A DNA stretch of 64,000 bases from JAEZPW01 sp035629075 (GTDB taxonomy: Bacteria > Acidobacteriota > Terriglobia > Terriglobales > Acidobacteriaceae), in NCBI GenBank assembly GCA_035629075.1, contig DASPIK010000050.1:74614-138613 (forward strand), read 5' to 3'. The notes under the pieces are model-generated. The model saw only the letters and a list, made by a program, of their open reading frames with translations. It was not told where the DNA came from and did not search any database. Position numbers and translations under genes: made by a program. Shown one piece after another: positions 8,785-18,531 of this stretch (its first letter is position 1; each line of letters begins with the position of its first letter).

Positions 8785-10230
8785 ATGCGAGATCAGAACC
8801 CTCAATCGATATCTCCACTTCACGTGTCTACCGAGGAGTTTCGGCAAGTTGCCGAACAACTCGTTTCCTCGTGCGCGGCTTTGCTCGAGTCTCTTGAGAC
8901 GCGACCGGCGTTCCCTACTCATGTCTCCGGCGCGATTACGGAAGAGACTTTCCGAGAACCGCTGCCGTTTAAGGGAATGGGCGGCGCTGCACTTGCGTCG
9001 ATAGCATCGTTGGTAGACCAGTCTCGAGTACCAAGCCCACGCTTCTTTGGGTACGTATTCGGTTCTGGCGACCCAATTGCCGCGTTAGGCGACTTGTTGG
9101 CTTCCGTTCTGAACCAGAATGTTACCGCGTGGCGATCAGCCCCGGCGGCAGTCACCATTGAACGCACGGTGGTTGCCTGGCTGGCTGAGGCAATCGGGTG
9201 TGCTGGATTCGCCGGGAGTCTCTGCGGGGGCGGGTCTTCCGCCAATCTGATGGGCCTGGCGATGGCGCGAGAGGCGAAAGCGGCCGCCAACCAGGATGGC
9301 GCACAGCCGGGCGTGATCTATACCTCGACCGAAGCGCACATGTCCATTGCGAAGGCTGCTGCTCTGCTTGGGCTGGGGCATAAGTCGAACAGGTTTGTAT
9401 CCGTCCAAGATGACTTTCGGATGGACGTAGGAGCACTGGCGCGGGCTATCGACGAAGATGTGGCCGTCGGCAAGCGTCCCATTGCTGTTGTGGCAACCGC
9501 CGGCACCGTGAACACCGGAGCGATCGATCCGCTGGCTGAGGTTGCCGAAGTCGCACACTCGCGTGGCGCCTGGTTCCACATCGACGGGGCCTACGGAGCT
9601 CTTGCAGCTATCGCTGTCCCAGAGAAGTTCCGCGGCTTGGAGCAGGCAGATTCGCTCTCGTTAGATCCGCATAAATGGCTTTATCAGCCGGCGGATTGCG
9701 GGTGTCTCTTGTACAAGGATCCAGGGTGGGCGCGAGTAGCTTTTTCTCACAGCGGCGACTATGCGCGCCCACTCAGCGAGGATCCCGTCGAGGGCTTTGC
9801 ATTTTTCGAGGAATCGATGGAGCTCTCAAGGCGATTCCGCGCGCTGAAGCTGTGGCTGTCGCTGAGGTTTCACGGCATTGAGGCATTTCGGGCGTCAATT
9901 CTTAAGGACTTGCGGCATGCCGAACTGCTTCGCGCCGCAATCGAGCGCCAACCTGCCCTAGAACTCCTGGCCATAGGTCAATTGAGTGCGGTGTGTTTCC
10001 GGTTCGTGGGAAAACCCAGGATGATGGATGAGGCCGAACTTGACCGCATAAATTCTCGAATTTTGCGTCGAGTCGTGAACGAAAGAGGAAGGGTGTTCAT
10101 CTCGAATGCTTCGATTCATGGCAAGTTCGCATTGAGGGCATGTGTTGTGAACCATCGCAGCACCGAAGCGGATATTGAGGCTGTAGTTACCGAGGTGCTT
10201 GCGGCGGCAGTTGACTTAGGTGTTGCCTAG
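8785..10230 (+). CDS. PLP-dependent group II amino-acid decarboxylase
   Basis: A 481-residue pyridoxal-phosphate enzyme of the glutamate / aromatic-L-amino-acid decarboxylase family. The Schiff-base lysine is K297 in LDPHKW, and the ring-nitrogen Asp is D267 in HIDGAYGA. The phosphate-binding region CGGGSSANLMGL and the TAGTVNTGAIDPL block are also present. Length is normal for the family. The amino-acid substrate cannot be read from these motifs. It is followed by a short gap and a GHMP kinase gene with no obvious metabolic link. Confidence 0.9.
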   Translation: MRDQNPQSISPLHVSTEEFRQVAEQLVSSCAALLESLETRPAFPTHVSGAITEETFREPLPFKGMGGAALASIASLVDQSRVPSPRFFGYVFGSGDPIAALGDLLASVLNQNVTAWRSAPAAVTIERTVVAWLAEAIGCAGFAGSLCGGGSSANLMGLAMAREAKAAANQDGAQPGVIYTSTEAHMSIAKAAALLGLGHKSNRFVSVQDDFRMDVGALARAIDEDVAVGKRPIAVVATAGTVNTGAIDPLAEVAEVAHSRGAWFHIDGAYGALAAIAVPEKFRGLEQADSLSLDPHKWLYQPADCGCLLYKDPGWARVAFSHSGDYARPLSEDPVEGFAFFEESMELSRRFRALKLWLSLRFHGIEAFRASILKDLRHAELLRAAIERQPALELLAIGQLSAVCFRFVGKPRMMDEAELDRINSRILRRVVNERGRVFISNASIHGKFALRACVVNHRSTEADIEAVVTEVLAAAVDLGVA

Positions 10231-10292
10231 TACGCAACGTACTTTCAGTTAAACCCTTTCATTCGAGTTCCTGAGCGTGGTACAAAAACAAA

Positions 10293-11396
10293 ATGCAATC
10301 CGGTAAACCTTCGTATGGCGACGGCGCGAGCGCCGTCGTCGCGCAGACCCCTTGCCGAGCCGATCTGGCCGGCAGCACTCTCGATCTTTGGCCGTTGTAC
10401 CTCTTTCATCCCGGCGCAGTTACGGTGAATTTCGCCGTGAACATTATGACCACGTGCCGGATCACCCCAGTGAAGGGGCAGACGATACACTTCCGGTCGC
10501 TCGACACGCGCCGAGAAGAGAAATTCGCGAGTCTGGATGAGCTTCGGCGGGCGAAGTCGTTCAAGCACCCTATCGGCGGCTGGCTGACGAAGTTCTTCGC
10601 TCCTGAGAGCGGGTTTGTGCTCGAAACGCATTCGCAGTCGCCGGCGGGCGCTGGCATCGCAGGATCGTCGGCCCTGATGATTGCGACGACAGCCGCCATG
10701 GCGAAGTTCAGCGGTCGCAAGCTGTCGAAAGAGGAAATGCGTGTCATCGCGCAAAACGTCGAAGCGCAGATCATCAATGTGCCGACCGGTTGTCAGGACT
10801 ACTACCCTGCCTTGTACGGCGGAGCCAGCGCTGTGCGCCTCGACGCTGACGGAATTCGGCGTCAGGATATTCCGGTTGCTGCCGACGAGATCAACGAGAG
10901 ATTCCTGCTGGTCTACACCGGGGCACCGCGACAGTCGGGCATCAACAACTGGGAAGTCTTTAAGGCACATATCGACGGCGAGAAGAAGGTTGTGCGCAAC
11001 TTCGAGCAGATCTCCCAGATCTCGCGGGCGATGCACGCAGCGCTGTTGAAGCAGGACTGGAGCGAAGTGGCCAGACTGCTTCGCGAAGAGTGGAAACTGC
11101 GTCGCGCGAATTACAAGAATATCTCCACTCCCTTGCTGGACAGGTTGGTTGCGGTTGCGCGCAAGAACGGGGGCCGTGCAGCCAAGGTCTGCGGTGCAGG
11201 TGGGGGCGGCTGTGCTGTTTTCATGGTGAAGGAAGGTGCTAAGCAGCGTGTTGCGGATGCACTTCGCACCAACGGTGGCCAAGTGCTCGCCTTCAGTGTT
11301 GAGCCAAACGGGTTGACTGTGACGACACCCAAGGCCGGAACAGCGGATGCGCTGGCCGCCCGCGCCAAGGCTTCGGCCCTGGCTGCAGGGAAGTGA
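10293..11396 (+). CDS. GHMP-family sugar kinase
   Basis: A 367-residue small-molecule kinase. The phosphate-binding motif 2 reads SPAGAGIAGSSALM (residues 116-129). Motif 1 lies around CRADLAGSTLDLWP, and the Gly-rich motif 3 is KVCGAGGGGCAVFMV near residue 305. The DLAGSTLD opening and overall layout resemble the heptose-7-phosphate / fucokinase / galactokinase-like branch, so a sugar substrate is likely but not proven. Its TGA overlaps the GTG start of the following protease gene, indicating translational coupling. Confidence 0.85.
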   Translation: MQSGKPSYGDGASAVVAQTPCRADLAGSTLDLWPLYLFHPGAVTVNFAVNIMTTCRITPVKGQTIHFRSLDTRREEKFASLDELRRAKSFKHPIGGWLTKFFAPESGFVLETHSQSPAGAGIAGSSALMIATTAAMAKFSGRKLSKEEMRVIAQNVEAQIINVPTGCQDYYPALYGGASAVRLDADGIRRQDIPVAADEINERFLLVYTGAPRQSGINNWEVFKAHIDGEKKVVRNFEQISQISRAMHAALLKQDWSEVARLLREEWKLRRANYKNISTPLLDRLVAVARKNGGRAAKVCGAGGGGCAVFMVKEGAKQRVADALRTNGGQVLAFSVEPNGLTVTTPKAGTADALAARAKASALAAGK

Positions 11397-12319
11397 ACCT
11401 ATTCACAGCACCTGATGGGCGATTGCGCTCAATCTGGCGCTTCGTCCTGGCGATCGTCGTAACGTATTTCGCCAACGTCGTGGCGGCGGGATTTGCCGCC
11501 GGTGCAGGGCGCGGACGACTGTTTGAACTAGCGTACCGCTCGCTTGCGGTTGTTTTCGTCCTTGGCGGATACAGTCTGCTGGTCGTTCTGGCTGACCGGG
11601 TAGTAGGAAATCCGCTCGCCGCGATGGGGTTGGCATTCCGGAGGCAGTGGTTTCGGGATTGCGCGTTCGGCATTTTGCTGGGCTTCGCAATGATCGCTTT
11701 TGCTGTGGCCGTAATCGCGATCTTTGGCGATCTTTCCTTGCGGGTTACAACGCCGCCCCGAACAATCCAGCGGATCATCATCGTGATCGCGACGCTTGTC
11801 TCTGGCGCGATGCTGGAAGAGGTGATGTTCCGCGGATACCCCTTTCAGCGACTGGTCGAGTCTGCTGGGCCGACAGGGGCGGTTCTCATCCTTTCCGCGC
11901 TCTTTGGTGGCGTCCACTGGTGGAATCCGAACGCGTCCGTGTGGAGCTTTTTGAACACGACCGCTGTCGGCATTCTGTTCTGCTTGGCTTATCTTCGCAC
12001 CCGGTCACTATGGATGCCTTGGGCTATTCATTTCTCCTGGAATGCCTCACTGGGCCTGCTTTTCGGGTTGCCGGTCAGCGGCCTGACGGTCTTCTCGGTC
12101 GTGGTGCGGTCTAAGGCCAGCGGTCCGACCTGGCTGACAGGCGGCGAATATGGCATCGAGGCAAGCGCCCTGGGAACCTTCGTCATCCTGCTCGGGATAG
12201 GAGCCATTCTGCTTTTCGTGAAGCCCAGGCTTGAGGAACAATATGTCCCAGTTCAGTTTGGTTGCGAGCCTCCGACCAACGGCTCTGACGAGAATCCTAC
12301 GGAGCGCATCCAAATGTAG
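11393..12319 (+). CDS. CPBP-family intramembrane metalloprotease
   Basis: A 308-residue membrane protein of the CAAX-protease / bacteriocin-processing family. About seven to eight hydrophobic segments are visible. The catalytic motifs are EEVMFRG (residues 142-148), a His in GGVHWWN (about 177) and the second His in HFSWNASLG (about 213). The start is the GTG inside a 4-nt overlap with the GHMP kinase. It probably cleaves or chaperones a membrane substrate. The acidic C-terminal tail after the last membrane segment is variable. Confidence 0.88.
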   Translation: MNLFTAPDGRLRSIWRFVLAIVVTYFANVVAAGFAAGAGRGRLFELAYRSLAVVFVLGGYSLLVVLADRVVGNPLAAMGLAFRRQWFRDCAFGILLGFAMIAFAVAVIAIFGDLSLRVTTPPRTIQRIIIVIATLVSGAMLEEVMFRGYPFQRLVESAGPTGAVLILSALFGGVHWWNPNASVWSFLNTTAVGILFCLAYLRTRSLWMPWAIHFSWNASLGLLFGLPVSGLTVFSVVVRSKASGPTWLTGGEYGIEASALGTFVILLGIGAILLFVKPRLEEQYVPVQFGCEPPTNGSDENPTERIQM

Positions 12320-12401
12320 GCTCGGAGATTCACGAAGAGCGCGTCCGCTCCTCCCTTGATCGGCGGATTTATAATCTACGTGGCCCGGCTTGAGTGCTGA
12401 C

Positions 12402-13442
12402 ATGTCGATCCTTCGCACATCCGCGCTGTTCTCAGCAACCGTGATCCTGGCTGCTACCCTCGCCCTTGCCGACGCCAAGTCAGCACAGTCGAACAACAAG
12501 CGGCCCATGGAGAAGGAAACGCGCATGCTTGTAATCCGCAGCCTGAACGCGGAACTTGTATTCGTGCGCACACCGTTTCCCGTTGGACAGAAGGGCCTCA
12601 CGATAAAGAACGGGGAAATCACGCCCGGCGGGCAGGACCTGCAGATGCTCATCGCGCAGCACGGTATGGCGGCCAAGCCGGGCGATCGTGCAAGAATCAC
12701 CAACATCGAGATCAAGAAGGACCGCATCCGCCTCGAGATCAATGGTGGTCCGAAGAAAAAGCGGAAGTGGTACCAGCGCATTCAGGTAAGCGGGATGGGC
12801 GGTACCGTGCCCGTTGCTCCCAACACTGACAACCCTAATCCGAAAGGTTCTTTCGTAGATCTGGTCTTCGAAGATTACGTGCCGGAGATGACCGGCGACC
12901 AGATACGCGACATGCTTTCTCCCGTCCTTGATTTCCACGCAAAATCTGCCATAGAGGCTTACCTCGATACGGTGCCGCCGAAGGTGAAAGAGGCGGTGAA
13001 GAACCACAAAGTGCTCGTCGGCATGAACCGCGAGATGGTGACCTACGCCAAGGGGCGCCCGAAGCAGAAGATTCGCGAAAAGGACGAGCAAGGTATTGAT
13101 TACGAGGAGTGGATTTACGGCGAACCGCCACAGGACGTTACGTTTGTCCGGTTCGTTGGGGATGAAGTCGTACGTCTGGCAGAAATGAAAGTCGACGGCA
13201 CGAAGATGGTGCGCACGGAAAAGGAAGTCGATATTAAGCCAGACCGAGTTGAACTGGCGGAAAAGCAGGCGCAGACTCCGAAGAAGCCTGCCAGGGCACC
13301 GACGCTTGTTCGCCCCGGCGAGAAACCGGAAATAGACACAAATCCCACTTCACTTCCGGGGCGTCATCCGGGGCAACCGCCTCCGAACCAGGTTCCACCT
13401 GACTCCCCGACGCCGTCACCGTCGGGAGTTCCGCCGCAGTAA
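12402..13442 (+). CDS. Exported protein of unknown function, Pro-rich C terminus
   Basis: I do not recognise a family. The 346-residue product starts with a signal peptide (MSILRTSALFSATVILAATLALA). The middle (about 30-270) is mixed alpha/beta and rich in Lys/Arg/Glu. A segment IREKDEQGIDYEEWIYG resembles the outer-membrane assembly lipoprotein-like SmpA/BamE pattern in which a small strand-rich unit predicts an export signal from a ratio. The last 70 residues are Pro/Ser/Thr-rich and probably disordered. A TATAAT box lies near 12370. It precedes nadE on the same strand, with about 70 bp between them. Confidence 0.65.
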   Translation: MSILRTSALFSATVILAATLALADAKSAQSNNKRPMEKETRMLVIRSLNAELVFVRTPFPVGQKGLTIKNGEITPGGQDLQMLIAQHGMAAKPGDRARITNIEIKKDRIRLEINGGPKKKRKWYQRIQVSGMGGTVPVAPNTDNPNPKGSFVDLVFEDYVPEMTGDQIRDMLSPVLDFHAKSAIEAYLDTVPPKVKEAVKNHKVLVGMNREMVTYAKGRPKQKIREKDEQGIDYEEWIYGEPPQDVTFVRFVGDEVVRLAEMKVDGTKMVRTEKEVDIKPDRVELAEKQAQTPKKPARAPTLVRPGEKPEIDTNPTSLPGRHPGQPPPNQVPPDSPTPSPSGVPPQ

Positions 13443-13473
13443 CTCGACCGCCGCGGAAGCGCGGGGCCCCTCA

Positions 13474-13503
13474 TTGTCGGACACGCATTTCGCGCTTTAC
13501 ACT
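13474..13503 (+). promoter_or_regulatory. Putative promoter of nadE, near-leaderless
   Basis: TTGTCG (13474-13479) and TACACT (13498-13503) are separated by 18 bp. The GTG start at 13511 begins only 7 nt past the -10 box, and no ribosome-binding site lies between. A transcript from this promoter would start at or next to the initiation codon. Confidence 0.4.
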
Positions 13504-13510
13504 GGATGGC

Positions 13511-15151
13511 GTGAAAATAGCTCTCGGTCAGATTAATCCCACAGTCGGGGATTTCACCGGCAACACTGCGAAAATTGTCGATTTTTCGCGCCGCGCCATG
13601 AGCGCTGGTGCGGGCCTGATCGTATTCCCAGAACTGGCAGTCTGCGGATACCCTCCAAGAGACCTGGTCGAGAAACCCGCCTTCGTCGCCCGCAACAAGG
13701 AAGCGTTGGAAAAGATCGCGGCTGAGACTTCCGGAATTGCCGTGATTTGCGGGTTCGTTAGCCCTGCTCACTTCAGCACAGGCAAATCGGTACTGAATTC
13801 GGCCGCGCTGTTACGCGACGGCCAGATTGCATTCATTCAGTCGAAACGATTGCTGCCTACCTACGACGTATTCGACGAGATGCGCAATTTCGCTCCCGCT
13901 GAAACACAGTCCTTGTTGCCGTTCTGTGGGCGCCAATTGGCGTTGACGATTTGCGAAGATGCGTGGAACGACAAGCAGTTCTGGGATCGCAGGCTTTACC
14001 AGATTGACCCTGTAGAAGACCTAATGGCCGCTGGCGGCAACTTTCTGCTGAACATCTCGGCATCGCCCTTCAGGATGGGCAAGAGGGAAGTCAGGCGTGA
14101 CATGCTCGCTGCTCTAGCCAAGCGCTATAACGCCCCCGTGCTGATGTGCAACCAGGTCGGAGGGAACGACAGCCTGGTGTTCGATGGATCGAGCCTTGTG
14201 CTGGCGCCGGACGGTGCGGTCGTCGCACAGGCTAAGTCGTTCGAAGAGGACCTCGTCCTGTTTGATACGGATACGCTAACCGGCGAAGTGCACGATCAGG
14301 TTACCGGAGATGACGCCAGCGCTTATGCGGCGCTTGTGCTCGGAACCCGCGACTACGTCCGGAAATGCGGCTTCAAAAGCGTGATCGTAGGACTGAGTGG
14401 AGGGATTGATTCGGCCCTGACTGCCGCCATCGCCGCTAAGGCGCTCGGGGCCGAAAATGTGACCGGCGTGGGGATGCCGAGCCCGTATTCTTCTCAGGGC
14501 AGCATTGACGATGCCCGCGCACTTGCGAGCAATCTCGGCATTGGTTTTGAGTTGATCCCGATCATCGACGTTTTTCAGGCGTATCTGCGTACGCTGCAGC
14601 CTGTTTTCGCGGGTAGACAGCCCGATGTTGCAGAAGAGAACATACAGGCACGAATCCGCGGCGCGTTGCTCATGGCGATGTCCAACAAGTTCAACTCGTT
14701 GGTGCTGACGACTGGTAACAAGTCGGAACTGGCGGTTGGATACTGCACGCTCTACGGAGACATGGTGGGTGGTCTAGCAGTAATTTCAGACGTGCCGAAA
14801 ACACTCGTTTACCGCTTGAGCGAATACGTGAACTCAACACGGGAAGTCATCCCGAGATCCACGTTGGAGAAAGCTCCGTCAGCGGAACTCCGTCCGGATC
14901 AGAAGGACAGCGACTCGTTGCCGCCTTACGATGTGCTCGACCCCATTCTTGATGACTACATCGAGGAGTACAAGACCGCTGAGCAAATTGCTGAGCAACG
15001 TCAGGTCGACGAGCGCCTAGTCCGGAGCGTCATTCGGATGGTCGAACGGGCGGAGTACAAACGGCAGCAGGCGGCTCCCGGCATCAAAATATCCGCCAAG
15101 GCATTCGGTGTGGGACGACGTTTCCCAATCGCCGCAAAACACCAAGTGTAG
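13511..15151 (+). CDS. nadE: Glutamine-dependent NAD+ synthetase
   Basis: Makes NAD+ from nicotinic acid adenine dinucleotide, ATP and glutamine. Two domains are fused in 546 residues. The N-terminal nitrilase-type glutaminase has E41 (FPELAVCGYPPRD), K112 (SKRLLPTYDVFDE) and nucleophile C148 (TICEDAW). The C-terminal ATP-pyrophosphatase domain has the P-loop SGGIDS (296-301). All catalytic residues are present. Translation starts at GTG 13511, where the family begins (MKIALGQINPTVGD). Confidence 0.96.
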   Translation: MKIALGQINPTVGDFTGNTAKIVDFSRRAMSAGAGLIVFPELAVCGYPPRDLVEKPAFVARNKEALEKIAAETSGIAVICGFVSPAHFSTGKSVLNSAALLRDGQIAFIQSKRLLPTYDVFDEMRNFAPAETQSLLPFCGRQLALTICEDAWNDKQFWDRRLYQIDPVEDLMAAGGNFLLNISASPFRMGKREVRRDMLAALAKRYNAPVLMCNQVGGNDSLVFDGSSLVLAPDGAVVAQAKSFEEDLVLFDTDTLTGEVHDQVTGDDASAYAALVLGTRDYVRKCGFKSVIVGLSGGIDSALTAAIAAKALGAENVTGVGMPSPYSSQGSIDDARALASNLGIGFELIPIIDVFQAYLRTLQPVFAGRQPDVAEENIQARIRGALLMAMSNKFNSLVLTTGNKSELAVGYCTLYGDMVGGLAVISDVPKTLVYRLSEYVNSTREVIPRSTLEKAPSAELRPDQKDSDSLPPYDVLDPILDDYIEEYKTAEQIAEQRQVDERLVRSVIRMVERAEYKRQQAAPGIKISAKAFGVGRRFPIAAKHQV

Positions 15152-15193
15152 CCATCAGAGGCAAGAACTCAGTTTGGAGATTGAAAGACTTTC

Positions 15194-16150
15194 ATGCGCA
15201 GACTTATCGCAGGTGTTGTCCTCATCTTCGCGTGCTCTCTCGGAGTTGCCGCACAGGCGTCCAAGCCCTCAGCGGCATCGAAGCCATCGCCCGCTGTCCA
15301 GTCCACGGCTGCTGAGCCCGTGACCGAAGCGACCGTCAATTCGTTCCTCAAGCACATGTTTGGCTACGACGCGAGCATCTCGTGGGATGTGCTGGACATT
15401 GGTCCGTCACGCGCAGCGGGGGTGACGGAGGTGATCGTACTTCTCAAGAATCCTCAGGGACAGCAGAACGTGCGGCTGTACGTGACCCAAGACGGAAAAC
15501 ACGCGGTCGTGGGCGACCTGATGCCTTTCGGTGCCGATCCATTTGCTCCAGCGCGTGCTGAAATCGCCGCTCGGGCAAATGGCCCAGCCCGCGGCCCGGC
15601 GAACGCAGCAGTAACAATCGTCGAGTTTAGCGACTTGGAGTGCCCGAGTTGTAAAGCCGCGCAGGCCACGATCGATCGCCTTTTAGCAGAGGAGCCGGAC
15701 GTTCGGTTTATTTTCCAAAACTTTCCTCTGCGAGCTCACCCGTGGGCGTTTCTGGGCGCTGCTTACGTCGATTGCATAGGGCGGCAGAACACCCCAGCCG
15801 TTTGGAAGTTCATTGAGGCGGTATACGCAAACCAGGAACAGATCACAGCGATGTTGCCACAGAGTGCAACCAGCATTGAAGATGCGATGAAGCAGGCATT
15901 TCCCGCGATATCCAAGAAGCTTCAAGAACTCGCTGCTAGTGCCGGAGCGAATCCGCAGAAGGTAAGCGCTTGTGCGGCAGAACCCGCGACCGCCGAACGT
16001 ATTCGCAAGTCCATTGAATTAGGAGAGGGTCTGGACGTCACCGGTACGCCGACCCTGTTCGTCAATGGCAGGCGAATCCAGAACGTGAATGGGCTTCCGT
16101 ACGAGGTCCTGAAATCGATGGTTGACGCAGCTAAAACGGCCGGCAAGTAG
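15194..16150 (+). CDS. Exported DsbA-like thioredoxin-fold oxidoreductase
   Basis: A 318-residue exported protein. Signal peptide: MRRLIAGVVLIFACSLGVAAQ. Residues 25-125 are an extra N-terminal domain found in acidobacterial members. A DsbA/Thioredoxin_4 domain follows, with the redox pair C150-P-S-C153 in SDLECPSCKAA and the conserved cis-Pro loop VTGTPTLFVNG near residue 285. It probably forms or rearranges disulfides in envelope proteins. It converges with the secretin gene, with a single base between the stops. Confidence 0.88.
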   Translation: MRRLIAGVVLIFACSLGVAAQASKPSAASKPSPAVQSTAAEPVTEATVNSFLKHMFGYDASISWDVLDIGPSRAAGVTEVIVLLKNPQGQQNVRLYVTQDGKHAVVGDLMPFGADPFAPARAEIAARANGPARGPANAAVTIVEFSDLECPSCKAAQATIDRLLAEEPDVRFIFQNFPLRAHPWAFLGAAYVDCIGRQNTPAVWKFIEAVYANQEQITAMLPQSATSIEDAMKQAFPAISKKLQELAASAGANPQKVSACAAEPATAERIRKSIELGEGLDVTGTPTLFVNGRRIQNVNGLPYEVLKSMVDAAKTAGK

Positions 16151-16151
16151 G

Positions 16152-17708
16152 CTACTGGGCGGGTACGTCAACGATCGTCGATGCGCTGTTATTGCTCCGG
16201 ACGATGAAAGGCGTAATTACAACCACCAGTTCGGTGCGCGTATCTTCTTTTTGTTCAGAGGCGCCGAGACGGTTAAGAACGGGGACATAACCGATTCCCG
16301 GCAAGCCGCGAAGGCTGCGGTGCTCGCTGTTGGAAATGATACCCGCAAGAACGGCAGGCTCGCCGTTCTTAACGGTAATCATGCCCTTGTACTGCCTGTT
16401 CTGGATAACTGGAACACCATTGAAGCTCTGCGAACCGAGCGTCTTCAAGGCTAAGTCCAGATCGAGTGTGACGGCGGAGTCGCCATGGATTTGTGGCTTG
16501 GCCTTGAGCGTCAGTCCCAAGTCTTCGTACGTGAATCCCGGAACCGCGCCTACGATGTCGGGCGTTACGCCCGGAACGTTCACGGCGGAGCTGAAGCTCT
16601 GAGTCAGCACAGGGAAACGCGTTCCCACGTGGAGCGTAGCCGCGTTCCCTTGGGATGCCTGAAGTATCGTTTCCTGTAGCGTCGTCACACGCGATTCATT
16701 CAACGAGAAGTTTGCTGTGAGCGGTGGAATGCCGATTCCGAACAGAGTGATGCCGCCACCGAAGGTTGCAACCGGATTGGCAAGAAGCGAATTCTGCTGA
16801 TTCTGCAATTGTGCGACAAGCGCCGCGATGGAACCGGCGTTCTCTGGAGTGAGGCCTCCGTTGGCCAGTAATTGACTGATCAGGTTCTGAATGTCGGGCG
16901 ATGAGAGGGCCGCGAGCGTGGCGGAGTTAATGTTGAACATCTGGAACTGCAAGGGCAGGTCGAGCCCAACCCTGCGCAGCATGGAGTGGTTGACCTCGAA
17001 GGCCTGAACCTGCATCGTTACCTGCGGTCGGGCCAGCGCCATGCTATCCAACAGGGCCTCTGCCGCGTGCAGCGTTTGCTGCGGTGCACGGACCGTAATG
17101 CTCGAATTCCCAGGTTGTTGCGTTATGAACCGAATCTCGAACAGCGTGCGGAGCATGTTGACCACATCACTGAGTTCATTCGTCGTGGTCGTGTCCCGCA
17201 AATAGAAGGTCTTCTGCAGCATTCGATCGAATTCGCGCCTTTTCTGCGCACTATCGGCTGCAACAAAGATCTCGTCTGGCGCGATTGGCACCCAGAAAGT
17301 TTTGGTCATGCGGGCCGCAAGTCCAATCGCAGTCTGGAAGTCAGCGTTCTGTAGCCGAAACGCTACACTCCGTGAAGGCAGTGAATCATCAAATTTAACC
17401 TTCAGGCCGAAGGCGGATGCAATGCGGTTGTAAAGAGATCGGGCATCTCCCCTTACGTCGAAGGTTTGTGTGCCTTCGCGAGGACGGAGCAGAATTTCAA
17501 GTCCCGCATTCTCGTCGAGTTTAGTAGCGCCGTACTGAGCTTTCAGGGCTTCGACTTCTTGCTCGAGAATGCTCTGCTGAGGCGAAGATTCGGTCACAGC
17601 GGGCGGGGCGGACGGTGCGGGAACCTGGGTATTGCCCGGCGTGGTTTGGGCCATGCACAATCCGGCTAACAGTGAAAAACCGGCGATGATGGCGAGTACC
17701 TGCTTCAT
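16152..17708 (-). CDS. Secretin-family outer-membrane protein (GspD/PilQ-like)
   Basis: A 518-residue protein with a signal peptide (MKQVLAIIAGFSLLAGLCMAQ) and N-terminal STN/N0-like and N1-like modules (about 60-190). A secretin core closes the protein: VGTRFPVLTQ, GLTLKAKPQIHGD and the hallmark LRGLPGIGYVPVLNRLG followed by RTELVVVITPFIV. A Gln/Asn-rich stretch around 290-330 separates the two parts. It would form a gated outer-membrane pore. No other type II/IV secretion gene is adjacent, so its system cannot be named. The frame is open 29 codons further upstream, but the signal peptide fixes the start. Confidence 0.85.
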   Translation of the reverse strand: MKQVLAIIAGFSLLAGLCMAQTTPGNTQVPAPSAPPAVTESSPQQSILEQEVEALKAQYGATKLDENAGLEILLRPREGTQTFDVRGDARSLYNRIASAFGLKVKFDDSLPSRSVAFRLQNADFQTAIGLAARMTKTFWVPIAPDEIFVAADSAQKRREFDRMLQKTFYLRDTTTTNELSDVVNMLRTLFEIRFITQQPGNSSITVRAPQQTLHAAEALLDSMALARPQVTMQVQAFEVNHSMLRRVGLDLPLQFQMFNINSATLAALSSPDIQNLISQLLANGGLTPENAGSIAALVAQLQNQQNSLLANPVATFGGGITLFGIGIPPLTANFSLNESRVTTLQETILQASQGNAATLHVGTRFPVLTQSFSSAVNVPGVTPDIVGAVPGFTYEDLGLTLKAKPQIHGDSAVTLDLDLALKTLGSQSFNGVPVIQNRQYKGMITVKNGEPAVLAGIISNSEHRSLRGLPGIGYVPVLNRLGASEQKEDTRTELVVVITPFIVRSNNSASTIVDVPAQ

Positions 17709-17808
17709 CCGACCTGAGATTGTAAGAGATTCTGGTGGGTTTCGCTGGCAATTCTTGAAATCGCTAACGATGGCGCGCCTGCAAGCACGTGTCATCGGTA
17801 CCTTAATC

Positions 17809-18531
17809 CTAGAGATGCGCTAACAACTCGGTGCAACATTCAACGCACGCGTCCGGACCGTGAGGGGTGAGCGCTTCGCGGTCGTATATGCCGGTCGCGA
17901 CAGCGATTACGGGTAAACCCAGTTCTCGTGCGGCCTGCACATCGGATGGCGTGTCGCCAACAAAACACACGGACGCCAACGGTCCCAGTCGCTGGTGCAC
18001 TTCCGCCACACCGTTGCGGAAGATGTCCGCACGAAACTCTGCCTGGTCGGAGAAACAGCCGAAGTCGAAATACTCGGCGATGCCGGCAGCGCGAAGCTTC
18101 AGCCAACCGATCGCCTCAAGGTTTCCGGATACGACTCCCATCAGTTTGCCTGCACTCTTGAGCGAATCAAGAAGATCAGCAATCGACGGGCAAAGTTCGG
18201 GCTGCAAAGCGTTCGAGTTTCGACCTACCTCGCTGCACATGTGCTCTCGTGCGTATTGGAGTCGCTCTTCGAATGCGGTATCCGACAACCCGGCGCGTCG
18301 CACGACCGCACGTAGTATGCCGATGTCGGTGTTTCCATGCACCGGCACGCCGTCGATCAGTGAGTCGACCCCAAAGACGTGCTTTACGGCGCTGTGGAAG
18401 GCGTTGTAGTGCACGGCGTCGCGTGCGTTCAGGAGCGTTCCATCAATGTCGAACAGGTAAGCGTCGCAGTTCACCCAGCGTGGAGGAGTGGTGATGGAAG
18501 TGGAACGGCTGATCACAGCCTCATTGCTCAT
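17809..18531 (-). CDS. HAD-family phosphatase, phosphoglycolate-phosphatase-like
   Basis: A 240-residue HAD hydrolase. Motif I is FDIDGTLL (residues 27-34, catalytic D28 and D30), motif II is VVSGN (about 133), and motif III/IV is CFVGDTPSDVQAA (about 190). A helical cap lies between motifs I and II, as in Gph/PGMB enzymes. It probably dephosphorylates a small metabolite such as 2-phosphoglycolate, but specificity cannot be read. Its ATG overlaps the stop of the upstream YmdB-like gene by 4 nt. Confidence 0.85.
   Translation of the reverse strand: MSNEAVISRSTSITTPPRWVNCDAYLFDIDGTLLNARDAVHYNAFHSAVKHVFGVDSLIDGVPVHGNTDIGILRAVVRRAGLSDTAFEERLQYAREHMCSEVGRNSNALQPELCPSIADLLDSLKSAGKLMGVVSGNLEAIGWLKLRAAGIAEYFDFGCFSDQAEFRADIFRNGVAEVHQRLGPLASVCFVGDTPSDVQAARELGLPVIAVATGIYDREALTPHGPDACVECCTELLAHL

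Noticed and set aside
10245..11282. 345-residue open frame opposite the GHMP kinase gene
   Set aside because: Shadow; many Arg/Leu/Gly runs and no start signals.
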